A program made the position numbers and the translations under genes. Below the pieces are notes generated by a model that made no database searches, was not told the DNA's origin, and saw nothing but the letters and a program-made list of their open reading frames with translations. Below, in pieces: positions 43,801 to 52,201 of a stretch of DNA of 64,000 nt. The DNA is from a virus. The stretch lies in IMG/VR virus record IMGVR_UViG_3300020442_001467, positions 1 to 64,000 of that record. One strand, written 5' to 3'. Within the stretch, counting starts at the first letter, position 1; every line of letters starts with the position of its first letter.

Positions 43801-46800
43801 GAGCTGCATTCAATCCTCCTGCGCGTGGAGATCTCTTCAGCTTCAACAATCTCGATGAGCGTAGAACATATCATTACAACTCCAGTTCTATTGATCTACT
43901 CAACAGAATCAGCTATGGTTCTGTTGCTTCGCCAGTCATTGATTCTTGGGTCATTGCTGACCACGCAACCAAGGTCATTCAGGACTACAGAAATGATAAG
44001 ATCGTCGATCTTGTCGAGGGATCTGGTGGCGACTACTTCGATTATGGATTCCTAGAACAAGAAAATGTTGGTGGTCTTCCCAACATCAATACTCCAGATG
44101 CTACCGAAGATTATCAGTTCATCAGAGATCCAGATCTCGATGCTTCCCGATACCCCTTCGGTCATCTATTCAAGTTCTCTGGTCGTTCTGGTGGAGTCAA
44201 GGTTGTCATCAATCTGCGTCACATCGCAGTTCTGGACAAACCAACACTCAAGATTTCTGGCGATGTATTCGTCAAACTTCCCAACAAACACGAGGGAAGT
44301 GGTGTTCTATTCAACACTGGTGGTGCAGCAGAGTCTGCAACATTCAGAGAAGTCAAGGACGGTCTATTCGAGTTCGTTGGATTCGCTGCAACCAGAAGAA
44401 TCCCCAACTTCAATGGCAGCGGTACTATCACATTGGATGGTGCATCCAGCAGTGCAGTTGCATTCGCAGGATTCCAAGAGAACACGATTGTTCTTCGCGG
44501 TATCTCTGGCGTCAAGTACACACCATCCTATGCTGGAACTGGTGTTATCTCCACATTGTCTGGTGCTGCCGAGGCAGTTACAGCAAGTCCAGACGATCTC
44601 ATTGGTCTGTTCGACTTTGTTGGAACGGCAACAGAAAAAGCAACAGCAGCATACACTGGTTCTGGTTCACTGTTTGCATTGTCTGGCGCAGTCGAGGCAG
44701 TTGCTGTTGCAGAAGAGAAGAGAAATCTTATCAAGATCAGCGGCAACGCTGGCGAGAGATTCATCCCGAACTTCAATGGTTCTGGTGCTCTATCTGTACT
44801 ATCTGGCGCAGCAGAATCCAGAACAGCAAGTCCAGACGATCTGTTCACTCTGTTCGACTTTACTGGTCGTGGCACGGTCAGGGCAACTATTGCCGAATCT
44901 GGATTCGCTCTTCTCTCTGTATCTGGCACAACAGAACCAGAGGTCCTCACGTTTGCAGAGCAACCATTTGGTACTGCTACGATCAGTGGCAATGCTGGAG
45001 AGAGATTTGTTCCCAACTGGGTTGGTTCTGGTACTATCGCAACCTTGTCGGGTGCAGCAGAATCTGCAACATTCAATCCTCTGGAGAGACAGCTTCTGTT
45101 CTCCATGGGTGGCGTTGCTACAGAAGCATTTGCTGCAGCACCCACAATCAAGGGAGCAGAGATCAAACTCTCTGGAACCACCGCTCCAGAAATTCGCACA
45201 TTTGCAGAGCAACCATTCGGGGTTATTCCTGTCAGTGGTATTGCAGAAGTCATCAACGTCGATGTATATCTGGCAGAAGGTACTCTGTTCTCTGGTGGAT
45301 TCACTTCAGAATCTGTCACGTTCAAGATTCCTCCAGTCAGAGATGGAGACATTCTCTTCCGTGGTTCTGCAGTCGAGGCAGTTGGATTCAATCCACCAGA
45401 AGAAACTGCACATCTTCTCCTTTCTGGAGAGGTTGTCATTCCTCTTCGCACATTCGCAGAGCAACCAACCGTTCGTGTTGCTATCAGCGGTGTTGCAATC
45501 GAGAAGAACACCGAAGTATATGTTGGAACTGGTGCTATCTTCTCCAACGGATTCACCTCCGAATCTGTCACCAGAAAACTCCCAGAGTTCACAGCACACC
45601 TCAATGTTACTGGTCTCGCAGAAGAGAGAGCAACATTCAGAGAGATCTTCTTTGGTTCCCTCTTCAAGTTCAGAGGATCTGCAGGTCGCGCACTCCTCAC
45701 GTTTGCAGAGCAACCACAGACTCTATCCAAGATTAGTGGTGTTGCTGCTACCACCAGAGCAAGAGACTTCGTTGGCGAAGGCAACATTGCAACTCTTTCT
45801 GGTGCTGCCGAGGCAGTCACTTTCAATCCTCTGGAAAGAGATCTGCTCTTCGATGTTACTGGCATCGCTGCAGAAAGAAGAACAAATGTATTTGTTGGTT
45901 CTGGTCAAATCAAGGTCTACCCAGAAGCAGCAGACATCAGATTCATCCCCAACTGGAATGCAGAAGGTGTCATTCCTGTCAGTGGTACTGCGGTCGAACG
46001 GGTTGCAAGAGACGAGGTTGTTCAGGTCAACATCGGAACATTCTCTGGTGCAGCAGAGTCTGTCACCTTCAATCCACTCGAAAAAGATATGCTGTTCTCT
46101 GTTGGAGGCAGAGCAGCATACAGAACTTCTGTATCGGAAGTCAAACTTGCCAACGCAAGACTCTTCGCAGACGACAACAACGGAGCAACTACCAGGATAC
46201 ACGTTGGTTCTGGAACAGCAACTCTATCTGGTGCTGGTCGTATTGTCATTACTCTCTCCTTCGTTGGAGACATCAGAATTGGTACATTCTCTGGTGCAGC
46301 AGAAGCAGTCACCTTCAATCCACTGGAGAAGGATCTACTATTCTCTGCATCTGGTATTGCATCCCTACGTTCCACTCGCGCTTACTCTGGAACTGGTTCT
46401 CTCTTTGCAGTCAACGGTGCAGCAGAATCCAGAACTGTTGTTCCACCAGCAGATGGTCTGTATGCAATCAATGGCGAAGCGAAGATTGTTATTACAGTCT
46501 CCCACATTGGCGATGGCAATCTCTTCAGTTTCGTCAAGGGTGCAGAAAGCTTTACTTACGATTACGTTGGGGAGCAAGTTCTCTTCAATCTATCTGGCGA
46601 AGCAGTCGAGAGAATTACCAATGCAGAATCTGGATTTGGTTCTATCTTCTCCATCGGTGGTGCTGCAGAAAGAGTTGCCTTTGTACCAAGTCTGCTTGCA
46701 GATGTCAACATTGCTGGTCGTGCAGCAACTCCAAGATCCAGAGTATTCACTGGTTCTGGAGACCTATATGCATTCGACGGTGCAGCAGAGTCCAGAACAA

Positions 46801-47264
46801 TTGCTTACGAGAACGTCGCAATCTTCGACTTCCTCGGTCAGGTCAAACCTGCTATCACCAAGGCATATGTTGGCGAAGCAGAGATCGAAGTTTCTGGAGC
46901 AGCGGCAGTTGCATTCGTCAGAGCACCTTATCCTGGTCAAGCAGACGCTCAACTGTCTGGCACAGCAACAGAGAGCACAACTGTCAACCCACCAGAAGAC
47001 GGCACAGAGATTGCAACCTCTGGCGAGGCAAAGGTTCTTCGCTCCTTCGGTTACGAAGGATCTGGTCAACTCAAAGTACACGGCGATACCATTATTGGTA
47101 TTTCTCTCCGTATCTTTGGTACTGGATCTATCAAGGTCGATGTTCGCACGAGATACTTCCCACTACTCCAGCACACACCAGATGTTCACATCTACATCGC
47201 TGGCAGCGCAGCAACTGTCAAGATCGATGTTGCTCCACCACGTACCTATGGATGGATTATTTAA
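40878..47264 (+). CDS. Giant repeat fibre protein with nested repeats (2128 aa)
   Basis: The protein consists almost wholly of short beta motifs of the type G-S-G-x-L-F-x-F-S-G-A-A-E. Nested periods are visible: about 41 residues, 82 residues, and a 246-residue supercycle carrying YGSVA..PIxSITIQSIANETI and RIIDLV. No enzyme motif or signal peptide is seen. The repeats imply an elongated fibre. The C-terminus has no obvious chaperone domain. Long alternate-frame openings here are repeat artefacts. Confidence 0.75.
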   Translation: MVFSYAGTGRMPQFVAVKALGLISYSYTSAIEEQFLYLDFGALGRAYWVIADHASKVIEDYKDDQIVDLVESGGPLNQVDYGSITEVEAYATDDWGEITVTANIQAMGRTHFHSLTTWSVIKTWVGSGTVFEFGGSRYRLDAPYIVSGTLWVAGNANTHYVPAIAAEGLLPLRSDTKIAYAPNWNAFGTLFSGSFTGEAVVKVSPEDSKTLFNVHGDAGVSFRPNWVGSGVLFNFSTTTFKQTYDYVGEGTLFGISSTEEKVVWDYNNSSIDYFTYENFGSVAESPIESITIQSIANETIQSRANERIIDLVVAGSTSGAFLDFGSILTDGEQTPSTVGLDWGHILTNQTDYPFGLFPISGTAKQVFTPNFVGSGGLFAFVNGRGRTKPRWIAFVNIGIFGASKTNFSLLHQGSGSLFSINNAEDSRAYAYNGSGALYAFSGAAEAVGFNPPEDTALLPLQGAAKVSFAPNWVAEGTVKAEGAAVERQTDHYKGSGTLFNFETGIEKVAYHYSSTSNAIFQYRNYGSVADQPIESITIQSIANETIESRKDDRIIDLVVGGTTSGSYLDYGPILIDGEDAPETVREDYGSIMESISRYAMGDLLVHGTAAVRREFSYVGKGDLFAFVEGRGRTKPRWIANVNIEVRGEGQDAVVKRFVGDGNLFNFEKAEERRTFGYEVQGTLFTSGEAAIAFERAPYPAYVLFDVTGNTKVAFVPNFNGSGVASIDVEHVERTTFSEVGSGVLFDMGNLVERRTYHYSHTSDTIFTPLDYGSVAANPIDSITIQSIANDTIESRKDQRIIDLVTGGSTSGSYFDYGTVSDFYPSITDDYEGITETVTRYAMGGPQISGAADVNFRPVYIGSGDITINVSTIIRVLPRWIAFVPIEFTGVATDTFTKAYKGSGILPLPVSTTDARSFAYEGKGELFAINGGEEAVAFDYPRQDPVFTITGEAKVAFVPNFNGSGTATLSGTLVERAAFNPPARGDLFSFNNLDERRTYHYNSSSIDLLNRISYGSVASPVIDSWVIADHATKVIQDYRNDKIVDLVEGSGGDYFDYGFLEQENVGGLPNINTPDATEDYQFIRDPDLDASRYPFGHLFKFSGRSGGVKVVINLRHIAVLDKPTLKISGDVFVKLPNKHEGSGVLFNTGGAAESATFREVKDGLFEFVGFAATRRIPNFNGSGTITLDGASSSAVAFAGFQENTIVLRGISGVKYTPSYAGTGVISTLSGAAEAVTASPDDLIGLFDFVGTATEKATAAYTGSGSLFALSGAVEAVAVAEEKRNLIKISGNAGERFIPNFNGSGALSVLSGAAESRTASPDDLFTLFDFTGRGTVRATIAESGFALLSVSGTTEPEVLTFAEQPFGTATISGNAGERFVPNWVGSGTIATLSGAAESATFNPLERQLLFSMGGVATEAFAAAPTIKGAEIKLSGTTAPEIRTFAEQPFGVIPVSGIAEVINVDVYLAEGTLFSGGFTSESVTFKIPPVRDGDILFRGSAVEAVGFNPPEETAHLLLSGEVVIPLRTFAEQPTVRVAISGVAIEKNTEVYVGTGAIFSNGFTSESVTRKLPEFTAHLNVTGLAEERATFREIFFGSLFKFRGSAGRALLTFAEQPQTLSKISGVAATTRARDFVGEGNIATLSGAAEAVTFNPLERDLLFDVTGIAAERRTNVFVGSGQIKVYPEAADIRFIPNWNAEGVIPVSGTAVERVARDEVVQVNIGTFSGAAESVTFNPLEKDMLFSVGGRAAYRTSVSEVKLANARLFADDNNGATTRIHVGSGTATLSGAGRIVITLSFVGDIRIGTFSGAAEAVTFNPLEKDLLFSASGIASLRSTRAYSGTGSLFAVNGAAESRTVVPPADGLYAINGEAKIVITVSHIGDGNLFSFVKGAESFTYDYVGEQVLFNLSGEAVERITNAESGFGSIFSIGGAAERVAFVPSLLADVNIAGRAATPRSRVFTGSGDLYAFDGAAESRTIAYENVAIFDFLGQVKPAITKAYVGEAEIEVSGAAAVAFVRAPYPGQADAQLSGTATESTTVNPPEDGTEIATSGEAKVLRSFGYEGSGQLKVHGDTIIGISLRIFGTGSIKVDVRTRYFPLLQHTPDVHIYIAGSAATVKIDVAPPRTYGWII
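41712..44050 (+). repeat. Supercycle repeats of about 738 nt within the fibre gene
   Basis: The YGSV-type unit starts at 41712, 42450, 43188 and 43914, intervals of 738, 738 and 726 bases. A partial, more divergent copy (VIADHASKVIEDYKDDQIVD) is near 41020. The first two intervals are exactly 246 codons, i.e. 3 x 82. Confidence 0.8.
45801..46781 (+). repeat. Shorter repeat array of about 123/246 nt
   Basis: The codons for G-A-A-E at the start of the SGAAE motif fall at 45801, 46047, 46293, 46416, 46659 and 46779. Spacings of 246, 246, 123, 243 and 120 bases show a basal unit of 41 residues that is often skipped or doubled. Confidence 0.75.
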
Positions 47265-47267
47265 TAG

Positions 47268-47275
47268 TATAAATA
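47268..47275 (+). promoter_or_regulatory. Late promoter TATAAATA (perfect)
   Basis: A perfect TATAAATA lies directly after the giant repeat gene and 26 bases before the next start. Confidence 0.75.
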
Positions 47276-47300
47276 ACATTGGTATCCTAAATTAATTTTA

Positions 47301-47759
47301 ATGACTACCCAGGTACAGTTTAGAAGAGGTACTACTGCTGAACATGCTCACTTCGCGGGAGCGCAGGGTGAGTTGACTATTGATACTGATAAGAATATGG
47401 CGGTTGTCCATGATGGACAAACGAATGGTGGATTTGACGTTTTTCGTGCTCGGTGGGAGTATCTAAATCAAAGTGTCACACTTGGCACCAGTCTTCGTTA
47501 TCTCGTAGACTCGTCTGGAGGACCACTTACGTTAACTCTACCACTATATAATAATCAGTTGGTTCCCAAAGCAGGGGACACCTTGGAGTTCATTGATATT
47601 AATTTTACGTGGGATACAAATAATGTAACAATCGTCGATCCAATTGGAAGAGAATTTCAAAACACTTTTGGAGTTATTTCCAGTCCTTTAGTATTCGACT
47701 TGAAAGGAGCGAGAGTGCAACTAATTTGGGACGGTAACTACTGGAGGGTAATTGTATGA
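47301..47759 (+). CDS. Fibre protein with Mtd-type N-terminal domain (152 aa)
   Basis: The N-terminus TTQVQFRRGTTAEHAHFAGA, continued by QGELTIDTDKNMAVVHDG, is the beta-prism-like N-terminal domain found in the major tropism determinant and many tail fibres. The remaining 100 residues are beta-rich (LTLPLYNNQLVPKAGDTLEF). It is short for a receptor-binding protein and may be a fibre base. It is coupled by ATGA to the next gene. Confidence 0.8.
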   Translation: MTTQVQFRRGTTAEHAHFAGAQGELTIDTDKNMAVVHDGQTNGGFDVFRARWEYLNQSVTLGTSLRYLVDSSGGPLTLTLPLYNNQLVPKAGDTLEFIDINFTWDTNNVTIVDPIGREFQNTFGVISSPLVFDLKGARVQLIWDGNYWRVIV

Positions 47760-48148
47760 CAATGTTTATTAGCGATAGCTATCAACAAGCTGGGGGGAGT
47801 GGTCAATCCTTTTCCACCAATAGCTACACCCTTGGTAATGACTTTACCATTCATGCTCTTCAAAGAGATGATGATGGAATGCTTCGTTACACCAGAATTA
47901 GATCTATTGATGATGAAATTGGAGATTTTTACCGTTTAGACGGAACCCCATACCTAGATATTGCTACAGGTGTGTATGACTACGTAGAAGAAACTACAGA
48001 ATCCAAGTCATATAAGAATCATCCACAAGATAAATACCAACAGTATAGATTTGATAGTCGCAAGATTAGCTATTTTATTGATGATGACGGATACTTTGTA
48101 ATTCGTTTCAATGAAAATTATGATTACACCACCGAAGGACCCAAATAA
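47756..48148 (+). CDS. Structural-block hypothetical protein (130 aa)
   Basis: The protein (MTMFISDSYQQAGGSGQSFS...) is polar, beta-rich and acidic, with YTLGNDFTIHALQRDDDGMLRYTRIRSID and FDSRKISYFIDDDGYFVIRF. The pattern of Tyr and Asp is typical of fibre-associated proteins. The start overlaps the previous stop and it precedes the long beta-helix fibre. No family is recognised. Confidence 0.65.
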   Translation: MTMFISDSYQQAGGSGQSFSTNSYTLGNDFTIHALQRDDDGMLRYTRIRSIDDEIGDFYRLDGTPYLDIATGVYDYVEETTESKSYKNHPQDKYQQYRFDSRKISYFIDDDGYFVIRFNENYDYTTEGPK

Positions 48149-48163
48149 TAAGGCAGCATAAAC

Positions 48164-51100
48164 ATGGCAGATTTCAGATTAGGCAGACTTAAGTTTAATT
48201 GGAGGGGCGACTGGACAGTTGCCACTGCATACGTCATCGATGACATCGTTAAGTTTGGCGCAAACACCTTTGTTTGTATTTCCAACCACACGTCAGCATC
48301 GAATGAGGCACAATGGTATGGTTCGGATGGTGCCAGATGGCAAGTCCATACCGAAGGCATTTACCATAGAGGTGAATGGGCGGATGCAACCTTCTATAGA
48401 ACTAATGATATTGTCAAGTATGGCAATGATCAGTATAGGGTTGTCAACCCCCACACTTCAGCAGGATCCTTCGCTTCTGCAAACTTTGTCTCTTATGCTA
48501 ACGGACTGAAGTTTGAAGATACGTGGGATTCCAACACTGAATACCAACAGGGAGACATCGTAACCTTTGGTGGTTATTCATACATCGCTCAAGCAATCAC
48601 TACTGGTTCTAGACCTAACCAGAACCTTGGCACTGATTGGGAGATCCTAACTACTGGTTTCAAGGTAGTTGGTACATGGAGCAACAGCACCGAGTATAAG
48701 CCTGGTGACGTTGTACTTCTTGGTGGTAACTCTTACGTTGCTAAAACAACCAATACAAACTCCACACCTGGATCTAATCCTTCTGATTGGGACTTCGTTG
48801 TTGGTGGTTTCACCTGGAGAGGTACTTGGAACAACACCACAACTTATCAGCCTGGTGACGCTGTTACCAGAGCAAGTAACTCCTACATCTGTGTTGCCGA
48901 GACAACTGGCAACGAACCTGAACTAGATGTTAACGGAGACTACTGGAACTCCCTGACCCAAGGCGCACAGTCTAACGTCCTAACTGATCCTGGCGATGTT
49001 CTTTACATCTCTGGTTCTGGTGCTGCAAGACTGCCTATCGGAAATAATGGTCAAGTTCTAACTGTTGATAGCAACGGTTTCCCTGCATGGCAAAATAATA
49101 ATGTTACCGATCCTGTTTTCTATGTCACCACAAATGGTGATGACCTGAATGACGGTTCTAACATTAGTAAAGCATTTGCTTCACTTGCTCATGCTGTAAA
49201 CACCGTTACTGGTCCTGCTACCATTTATGTCAAGGCAGGTATCTATAACGAAACTCTACCAATCATCGTTCCAGAGAACGTTTCGATCATTGGTGACAAC
49301 ATGAGAACGTCCACCATTAAACCAAATGTTGGACAACCTTCTAACATCCAAAGACTAACACTCGCAACGATTCCTCTCGCTTCTGAAAGAGTCATTGGCG
49401 AGACATGCACAAACGGTGCTGGCGATAAGACCGCACAGATCATGGATGTTAGAGACGGTGGTGCTACCATCGACGTTATGCCACTGACTGGTGGTGTCTG
49501 GACTACCTCCGATGCTTTCGATAACGGTGGTGCTGATATTGCACTCAATACAGTATCTACTCTCAATAACGAGAACGCAACTCTCTTCTATCTGTCTAAC
49601 AGATCGATGCTGAAGGATCTCGTTATGGACGGCATGGCAGGATTCGTTCCTTCTTCTACCGATCCGAAGGACATGAACACCTCTACTCCAGATGGTGTAT
49701 TCGTCAGACTGAACCCCAACTCCCCAATCACCAAGTCTCCTTACGTTTCGCAGTGTTCTGCATTCTCACAGACTGGTATTGGTGCAATTGTTGACGGTGG
49801 TGTTCACGAGAAGTATGACGGAACTGGAACTCCTTCCAACAAGTCTATTGTTTTTGACTCCTGGACTAACATCCACGAAAGCGGTGGTGTAGGTTTCTGG
49901 ATTACGAACAACGGCGCTGCTGAAATCGTATCCTGCTTCACTTACTATTGCCACATCTCCTACACCTCTACTAGAGGTGGTAGAATCAGATCCTTGGCAG
50001 GTAACTCCTCCTGGGGTACTTACGCTATTGTTTCTTCTGGTTTCAACGAGAATGAAGCTACTCTCGATGGATTCATCGACGGTATCGAACTCAACTACGA
50101 TCCTCTTACCCTATCTACTGGATTCTCTTTTGAGACTGCAGAGCAAGTTACTGGCGGCACTTCTGGTGCGGTTGGTGAAGTTGCTAGCTTCCAACCTTCT
50201 GCAGATAAGATTCTTATCCGTCCTCTCAAAGGTAACTTTACACAGAACGAAGTTGTTACTGGTAGCGTTTCTACAGCAACTGCAACTCTGGTCAATAACG
50301 CTGACGCCCAGAAGGGTATGTCAGGTTTCACCTTTGTTCTTGGCGGTCTAACTGCTGCTCCTGACCCAGGTGGTTCGATTGAATACATCACTGGTCCTGG
50401 TGGACTTGGTTCCGACCTCTTCACTTATGTAATTGCTAACTCTTCTTACTCTGGACCTACTGGTCGTGGAGAACTGACCGTAACCAGAGGACTACTTGGT
50501 TCTTCTGCTACAACTCATGATGGTTTGAGCACTGTTGCTAGATACCAAACTGGTACTGCAACGTCTCTAACTGCTCCTATCAGTGATGCAGTCAGCGTTA
50601 TCATCCAAGTTGCTTCGATTACTGGTATTAACACTGGTGGTTATATCATCGTCGAAAACGAGATGATGGAAGTTGTCTCCTTCCCAACTGCAACTTCGGT
50701 CGAAGTTATCAGAGGAGTAGAAGGCACTACTGGTGCTGCACATAACTCTGGCGTCACCGTCAGAGCACTTCAGATCAAGGTTCCTAGCGAAACAACTACC
50801 GCTAGAGACCTAACAGCATCTGACACAATTATTCTTGTTGAATCGTCCACGGGTACTCTATCCTCCGACTATATCAAGATTGACAATGAGTTCATGCAGG
50901 TTTCTAATTCTGCAACAATTACAACTGGTACTGTTCTGGTTGTTCTTGCAGAAGAAAAACCAACTGCAACTTATGACCGTCAAGCTACAAGAATCAGATA
51001 CCTGTATTCTCAAGTCAGACTAACTGGTCACGACTTCCTGGATATCGGTACTGGTAACAAAACCCAGACTAACTGGCCAGGTCTGCCACTTTCGGCACCT

Positions 51101-51436
51101 GCACCAGGTAATGAGGTTACTGAAAACTTCCCTGGTCGTGTGTTCTTTGTATCCACGGACCAAGATGGTAACTTCACCGTTGGTCGTTACTTCAAAGTTA
51201 ACCAGGCAACTGGTAGCACAACCTTGAACGCATCTTCCTTCGACCTGTCTGGTCTATCGTCCTTGAGACTTGGTTCTATCGGTGCTCAAATCGGTGAATC
51301 CATTAATGAGTTCACAAGCGACGTTACATTCTCTGCTAATAGCAACTCTAAAGTTCCTACGCAGAAGGCAGTCAAGACTTACGTTGACACAAAGACGAAG
51401 ACTAAAGGCTTCACTTTCTGGGCGGGAGCAATGTGA
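48164..51436 (+). CDS. Tail fibre with carbohydrate-binding-type repeats and beta-helix (1090 aa)
   Basis: Residues about 10-270 hold five repeats of the type W-x-G-x-W-x-x-x-T-x-Y-x-x-G-D-x-V-x-x-G-x-x-x-Y, like chitin-binding type 3/CBM5-12 modules. From about 318 the TNGDDLNDGSNISKAFASLA pattern starts a pectin-lyase-type right-handed beta-helix, continuing past residue 640. Late modules (AISDAV..GGYIIVENEMMEVV) match the G-V-x-G-T-T hairpins of the giant protein. The C-terminus KVPTQKAVKTYVDTKTKTKG is typical of phage fibre ends. A receptor-binding fibre is likely, with or without glycan-cleaving activity. Confidence 0.8.
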   Translation: MADFRLGRLKFNWRGDWTVATAYVIDDIVKFGANTFVCISNHTSASNEAQWYGSDGARWQVHTEGIYHRGEWADATFYRTNDIVKYGNDQYRVVNPHTSAGSFASANFVSYANGLKFEDTWDSNTEYQQGDIVTFGGYSYIAQAITTGSRPNQNLGTDWEILTTGFKVVGTWSNSTEYKPGDVVLLGGNSYVAKTTNTNSTPGSNPSDWDFVVGGFTWRGTWNNTTTYQPGDAVTRASNSYICVAETTGNEPELDVNGDYWNSLTQGAQSNVLTDPGDVLYISGSGAARLPIGNNGQVLTVDSNGFPAWQNNNVTDPVFYVTTNGDDLNDGSNISKAFASLAHAVNTVTGPATIYVKAGIYNETLPIIVPENVSIIGDNMRTSTIKPNVGQPSNIQRLTLATIPLASERVIGETCTNGAGDKTAQIMDVRDGGATIDVMPLTGGVWTTSDAFDNGGADIALNTVSTLNNENATLFYLSNRSMLKDLVMDGMAGFVPSSTDPKDMNTSTPDGVFVRLNPNSPITKSPYVSQCSAFSQTGIGAIVDGGVHEKYDGTGTPSNKSIVFDSWTNIHESGGVGFWITNNGAAEIVSCFTYYCHISYTSTRGGRIRSLAGNSSWGTYAIVSSGFNENEATLDGFIDGIELNYDPLTLSTGFSFETAEQVTGGTSGAVGEVASFQPSADKILIRPLKGNFTQNEVVTGSVSTATATLVNNADAQKGMSGFTFVLGGLTAAPDPGGSIEYITGPGGLGSDLFTYVIANSSYSGPTGRGELTVTRGLLGSSATTHDGLSTVARYQTGTATSLTAPISDAVSVIIQVASITGINTGGYIIVENEMMEVVSFPTATSVEVIRGVEGTTGAAHNSGVTVRALQIKVPSETTTARDLTASDTIILVESSTGTLSSDYIKIDNEFMQVSNSATITTGTVLVVLAEEKPTATYDRQATRIRYLYSQVRLTGHDFLDIGTGNKTQTNWPGLPLSAPAPGNEVTENFPGRVFFVSTDQDGNFTVGRYFKVNQATGSTTLNASSFDLSGLSSLRLGSIGAQIGESINEFTSDVTFSANSNSKVPTQKAVKTYVDTKTKTKGFTFWAGAM

Positions 51437-51445
51437 TCCCCTCTT

Positions 51446-51453
51446 TATAAATA
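51446..51453 (+). promoter_or_regulatory. Late promoter TATAAATA (perfect)
   Basis: A perfect TATAAATA lies just after the beta-helix fibre stop and 45 bases before the next start, with AAGGAG in between. Confidence 0.75.
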
Positions 51454-51498
51454 CTAGTAAAATTACGAAATCTCGGCAAACTTAAGGAGTAATAAAAA

Positions 51499-51819
51499 AT
51501 GGCTTCTGGAATCCTGGGGACACAAGCTTCCCTTTCAGCAAACACCCTAACCACAGTATATACCGTCCCTGCATCAACCGTTGCATACGTGAACTTCAAC
51601 ATCGTCAACACCAACGCTACGCCTGTTAGCGTTCGTGTTGCTCTCGCTGCTACCAGCACACCTACTGGAGCAGAATACATTGAGTATAATGCAGAAATTG
51701 CAGGATACGGTATTTTGGAGAGAACTGGTATTGCGCTTCAGGCAACTAAAAACATTGTAGTCCTATCCGATACGGCAAACGTCAGCGTGTCTGCGTATGG
51801 CGTTGAAGAAGAGGCTTGA
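51499..51819 (+). CDS. Small virion protein (106 aa), paralogous to part of the 61929 gene
   Basis: The protein (MASGILGTQASLSANTLTTV...) is an Ala/Thr/Val-rich beta domain with TVYTVPASTVAYVNFNIVNT and EYIEYNAEI. The same order (YTVP...V-N..N, YLEYN..I) occurs in the 380-residue structural protein at 61929, so the two share a fold. It has an AAGGAG ribosome binding site and its own late promoter. It is probably a decoration or fibre-head protein. Confidence 0.7.
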   Translation: MASGILGTQASLSANTLTTVYTVPASTVAYVNFNIVNTNATPVSVRVALAATSTPTGAEYIEYNAEIAGYGILERTGIALQATKNIVVLSDTANVSVSAYGVEEEA

Positions 51820-51825
51820 TAAATA
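51818..51825 (+). promoter_or_regulatory. Late promoter GATAAATA
   Basis: GATAAATA overlaps the preceding TGA stop. AAAAAGGAG follows as ribosome binding site, so each small gene here seems to carry its own late promoter. Confidence 0.6.
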
Positions 51826-51847
51826 ACAAAAAGGAGTTATAAGAACA

Positions 51848-52177
51848 ATGGGACGCAATCTATCAACCCCACCAAACGAGCAAAGAACTACAGTTTCTAT
51901 CACTGCAGCACATAGTATTCTATCGGGAGAAATCCTTCTGATTGATACTACCGCTGGCACTGAAATTACTTTGACGTTACCAGCAAACCCATCGCCTGGC
52001 GATAGAGTAAATCTAATCGATGCCGCTGGTCAGTGTGGAACAACTAAAGCAGTTATCGCTAGAAATGGCAACAAAATTGCTAACCTAGCAGAAGACCTAG
52101 ACTTCGATATTAAAAATGCATCGCTTGAATTAATCTATAGTGGATCTTCTTACGGTTGGTCGATCCTTTCTAACTGA
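51848..52177 (+). CDS. Conserved fibre-associated protein (109 aa)
   Basis: The protein (MGRNLSTPPNEQRTTVSITA...) contains LLIDTTAGTEITLTLPANPSPGDRVNLIDAAG, a pattern frequent in phage fibre C-terminal or short tail proteins with a beta-prism repeat. The end is a strand-rich LIYSGSSYGWSIL. It has an AAGGAG ribosome binding site and precedes the Cys-rich trio. Its likely role is a fibre tip or cap; no enzyme motif is present. Confidence 0.65.
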   Translation: MGRNLSTPPNEQRTTVSITAAHSILSGEILLIDTTAGTEITLTLPANPSPGDRVNLIDAAGQCGTTKAVIARNGNKIANLAEDLDFDIKNASLELIYSGSSYGWSILSN

Positions 52178-52201
52178 TATACCTAGGGAGGGATATGAAT
52201 C

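Noticed and set aside
44528-45865. A 445-residue minus-strand open frame
   Set aside because: It mirrors the repeats of the fibre gene and has no start context or family motif; it results from absence of stop codons in repetitive sequence.
44065-47295. A 1076-residue open frame in another + frame of the repeat gene
   Set aside because: It follows the repeats exactly and consists of Ser, Leu and Gln runs created by repeated codons. The main frame gives the coherent SGAAE and GSG motifs and explains the repeats.
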